A DNA stretch of 64,000 bases, from positions 28,793 through 92,792 of the forward strand of contig NZ_RKLY01000008.1 of NCBI RefSeq assembly GCF_004745525.1. Direction: 5' to 3'. Numbering within the stretch: position 1 is the stretch's first letter; each line of letters begins with the position of its first letter. The notes beneath the pieces were generated by a model. The model saw only the letters and a program-made list of their open reading frames with translations. It searched no databases and was not told the origin of the DNA. Below are positions 63,176 through 64,000 of the stretch, piece after piece. Position numbers and translations under genes: made by a program. This DNA is from Companilactobacillus suantsaicola. Its GTDB lineage: Bacteria > Bacillota > Bacilli > Lactobacillales > Lactobacillaceae.

Positions 63176-63718
63176 TTAGTCCAATTCTTTCCAAGGCGTA
63201 ATAGGTTTCATATTTTCCGATTTATCATTCAACGTCTTTTGCAGCCAAGTGATATCTAGCCAACGATTAAATTTAAATCCTGTTTTTGGAAAGACTCCAA
63301 CTACTTTATAACCTAATTTTTCATGAAATTTAATACTGTTAAGGTTCTCTTCTGTCACACAAGCCATCAGATTAACGACCCCTTGCTTAGTTAAGATGTT
63401 CTCCAACTTTTTATATAGCATTGTTCCTAAACCATGGCCTTCAAAGTTGTGATCCAAGTAAATACTAGCTTCAACTGTCCAAGCAAATGCTGCCCGAGGA
63501 CCATATAGATGTGCATAAGCATACCCTAGAATCTGGTCATCATCATCTACGGCGACAATATAAGGAAAATTTTGCGAAATATCATGAATTCGTTGACGGA
63601 AATCATCTAAAGTCGGAATATCTTTTTCAAAAGTTATCGTGGTATTAGTAATATAAGGTGTATAAATTTTCAATAATGCGTCAGCATCATTTTCTGTGGC
63701 TGGTCTAATTTTTACCAT
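63176..63718 (-). CDS. GNAT N-acetyltransferase (PAT-like)
   Basis: 180 residues of the phosphinothricin acetyltransferase subfamily: IRPATENDADALLKIYTPYI at the start, GYAYAHLYGPRAAFAWTVEASIYLDHNFEGHGLGTMLYKKLE with the acetyl-CoA loop, and GYKVVGVFPKTGFKFNRWLDITWLQK. Members acetylate amino acids or analogs such as methionine sulfoximine. The start codon ATG at 63718 has only a weak AAGG-type site. Confidence 0.9.
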   Translation of the reverse strand: MVKIRPATENDADALLKIYTPYITNTTITFEKDIPTLDDFRQRIHDISQNFPYIVAVDDDDQILGYAYAHLYGPRAAFAWTVEASIYLDHNFEGHGLGTMLYKKLENILTKQGVVNLMACVTEENLNSIKFHEKLGYKVVGVFPKTGFKFNRWLDITWLQKTLNDKSENMKPITPWKELD

Positions 63719-63799
63719 AGTCTTACCTTCTCGTTTCTTTGAATCAATTAATAATTAGTTATTATAGACTTTTCAGGGATTGATTATCAATCATAGTAC

Positions 63800-63833
63800 A
63801 AAAAAGACACAACATCCGGTAGGATGAAGTGCC
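63800..63833 (-). terminator. Terminator after the tRNA relic
   Basis: On the minus strand GGCACTTCATCC pairs with GGATGTTGTGTC (two mismatches) and is followed by T6. Confidence 0.72.
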
Positions 63834-63839
63834 TATTTA

Positions 63840-63874
63840 CGGAGAGTAAGGGATTTGAACCCTTCATAGTCTCC
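63840..63874 (-). pseudogene. tRNA-Ser relic: acceptor stem plus T arm only
   Basis: The minus strand has AAGGGTTCAAATCCCTT, a perfect T arm, followed by ACTCTCC and the Ser-type discriminator G, then TAA instead of CCA. Directly 5' stands GGAGACT, which pairs with ACTCTCC except one C-C mismatch. D and anticodon arms are missing, so 35 bases form a minihelix. It lies between the 5S terminator and another terminator. Confidence 0.6.
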
Positions 63875-63894
63875 ATGAAGCTTATTTCAGGGTA

Positions 63895-63924
63895 CAAAAA
63901 AAGGAACCTACTAAGTAGATCCCT
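63895..63924 (-). terminator. rRNA operon terminator
   Basis: On the minus strand GGGATCTAC pairs with GTAGGTTCC (two G-U pairs) and is followed by seven T, just after the 5S gene. Confidence 0.82.
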
Positions 63925-63926
63925 TA

Positions 63927-64000
63927 GGTTGCGTAGCGACTATCTATCCTCGCGGGTAGTTTCCCACCAACTACTTTCGACGTGAAGAAGCTTAACTTCT
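63927..64000 (-). rRNA. rrf: 5S ribosomal RNA, 3' part (gene continues beyond window)
   Basis: The minus strand reads AGAAGTTAAGCTTCTTCACG, then GTAGTTGGTGGG and CCCGCGAGGATAG, the conserved middle and 3' portions of lactobacillus 5S rRNA. About 40 bases of the 5' end lie outside. The 3' end is set near 63927-63929 from the terminal stem bases GCTACGCAA and is approximate. Confidence 0.93.

Overview
The window is low-GC Firmicute chromosome, most likely from a Lactobacillaceae species of the Companilactobacillus (former Lactobacillus alimentarius/farciminis) type. The evidence is the gene content: several C69 PepD dipeptidases, beta-glucoside PTS/GH1 clusters with cre sites, an opp operon in DFBCA order, a WxL surface protein, strong purine-rich ribosome binding sites, and a 5S rRNA end of the lactobacillus type. 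The genus is inferred; no search was run.

Layout. 1-3.2 kb: the 3' part of a Dyp-type peroxidase, two tiny membrane proteins, an ArsB/CitM-like permease and a DUF1706 protein. 3.5-9.7 kb: two paralogous pepD genes flanking a low-GC two-gene module (DUF6978-like plus DUF1828/1829) and the sdaAB-sdaAA serine dehydratase operon. 9.7-13.4 kb: beta-glucoside cluster 1 (EIIC, GH1, divergent GntR). 13.4-18 kb: a 750-base repeat-rich gap, an LCP protein, small genes, an IS110 relic, and a divergent CsoR-type repressor/thioredoxin pair with two operators. 18-26 kb: a WxL protein, tandem VIT transporters, a Fur-like/arsC operon, a Zn/Mn ABC importer and a Zur-like regulator. 26-28 kb: a two-component system. 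28.6-37 kb: an SsuABC-like importer split over two strands, with two AMP-forming acyl-CoA ligases, an acyltransferase, a SecB-like DUF1149 protein and an XRE membrane regulator. 37-51 kb: beta-glucoside clusters 2 and 3, an ISL3 relic, an RpiR/SDR pair and a GH65 phosphorylase. 51-59 kb: small XRE regulators and the oppDFBCA operon. 59-64 kb: flavodoxin, NAD(P)-binding protein, acetyltransferase, baeRF protein, aldo/keto reductase, GNAT protein, a tRNA relic and the 3' part of a 5S rRNA gene.

The most unusual signal is not a gene. About a dozen intergenic elements of 120-170 bases fold into long branched structures. Two families can be separated. Family 1 (seven full copies, two collapsed) usually begins exactly at the TAG stop codon of a gene. 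Family 2 (four full copies, two fragments) is a branched structure with a T-T mismatch and TTTA loop in one arm and an A-G mismatch and 7-base loop in the other. Both families end in the same motif: a 4-bp helix, a symmetric GGA/GGA internal loop, then a long stem. Helix sequences differ between copies but stay paired, so the fold appears to be under selection. I cannot tell from this window whether the elements are already described.

How the genes fit together. Three clusters serve uptake and cleavage of phospho-beta-glucosides under GntR or RpiR control and carbon catabolite repression. All four PTS permeases are EIIC only, so EIIA and EIIB must come from elsewhere. Peptide uptake (opp) plus PepD and serine dehydratase fit an amino-acid-dependent fermentative life. 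Metal and redox handling (CsoR-like, two Fur-like proteins, VIT, Zn/Mn ABC, ArsC) forms a loose block at 17-26 kb.
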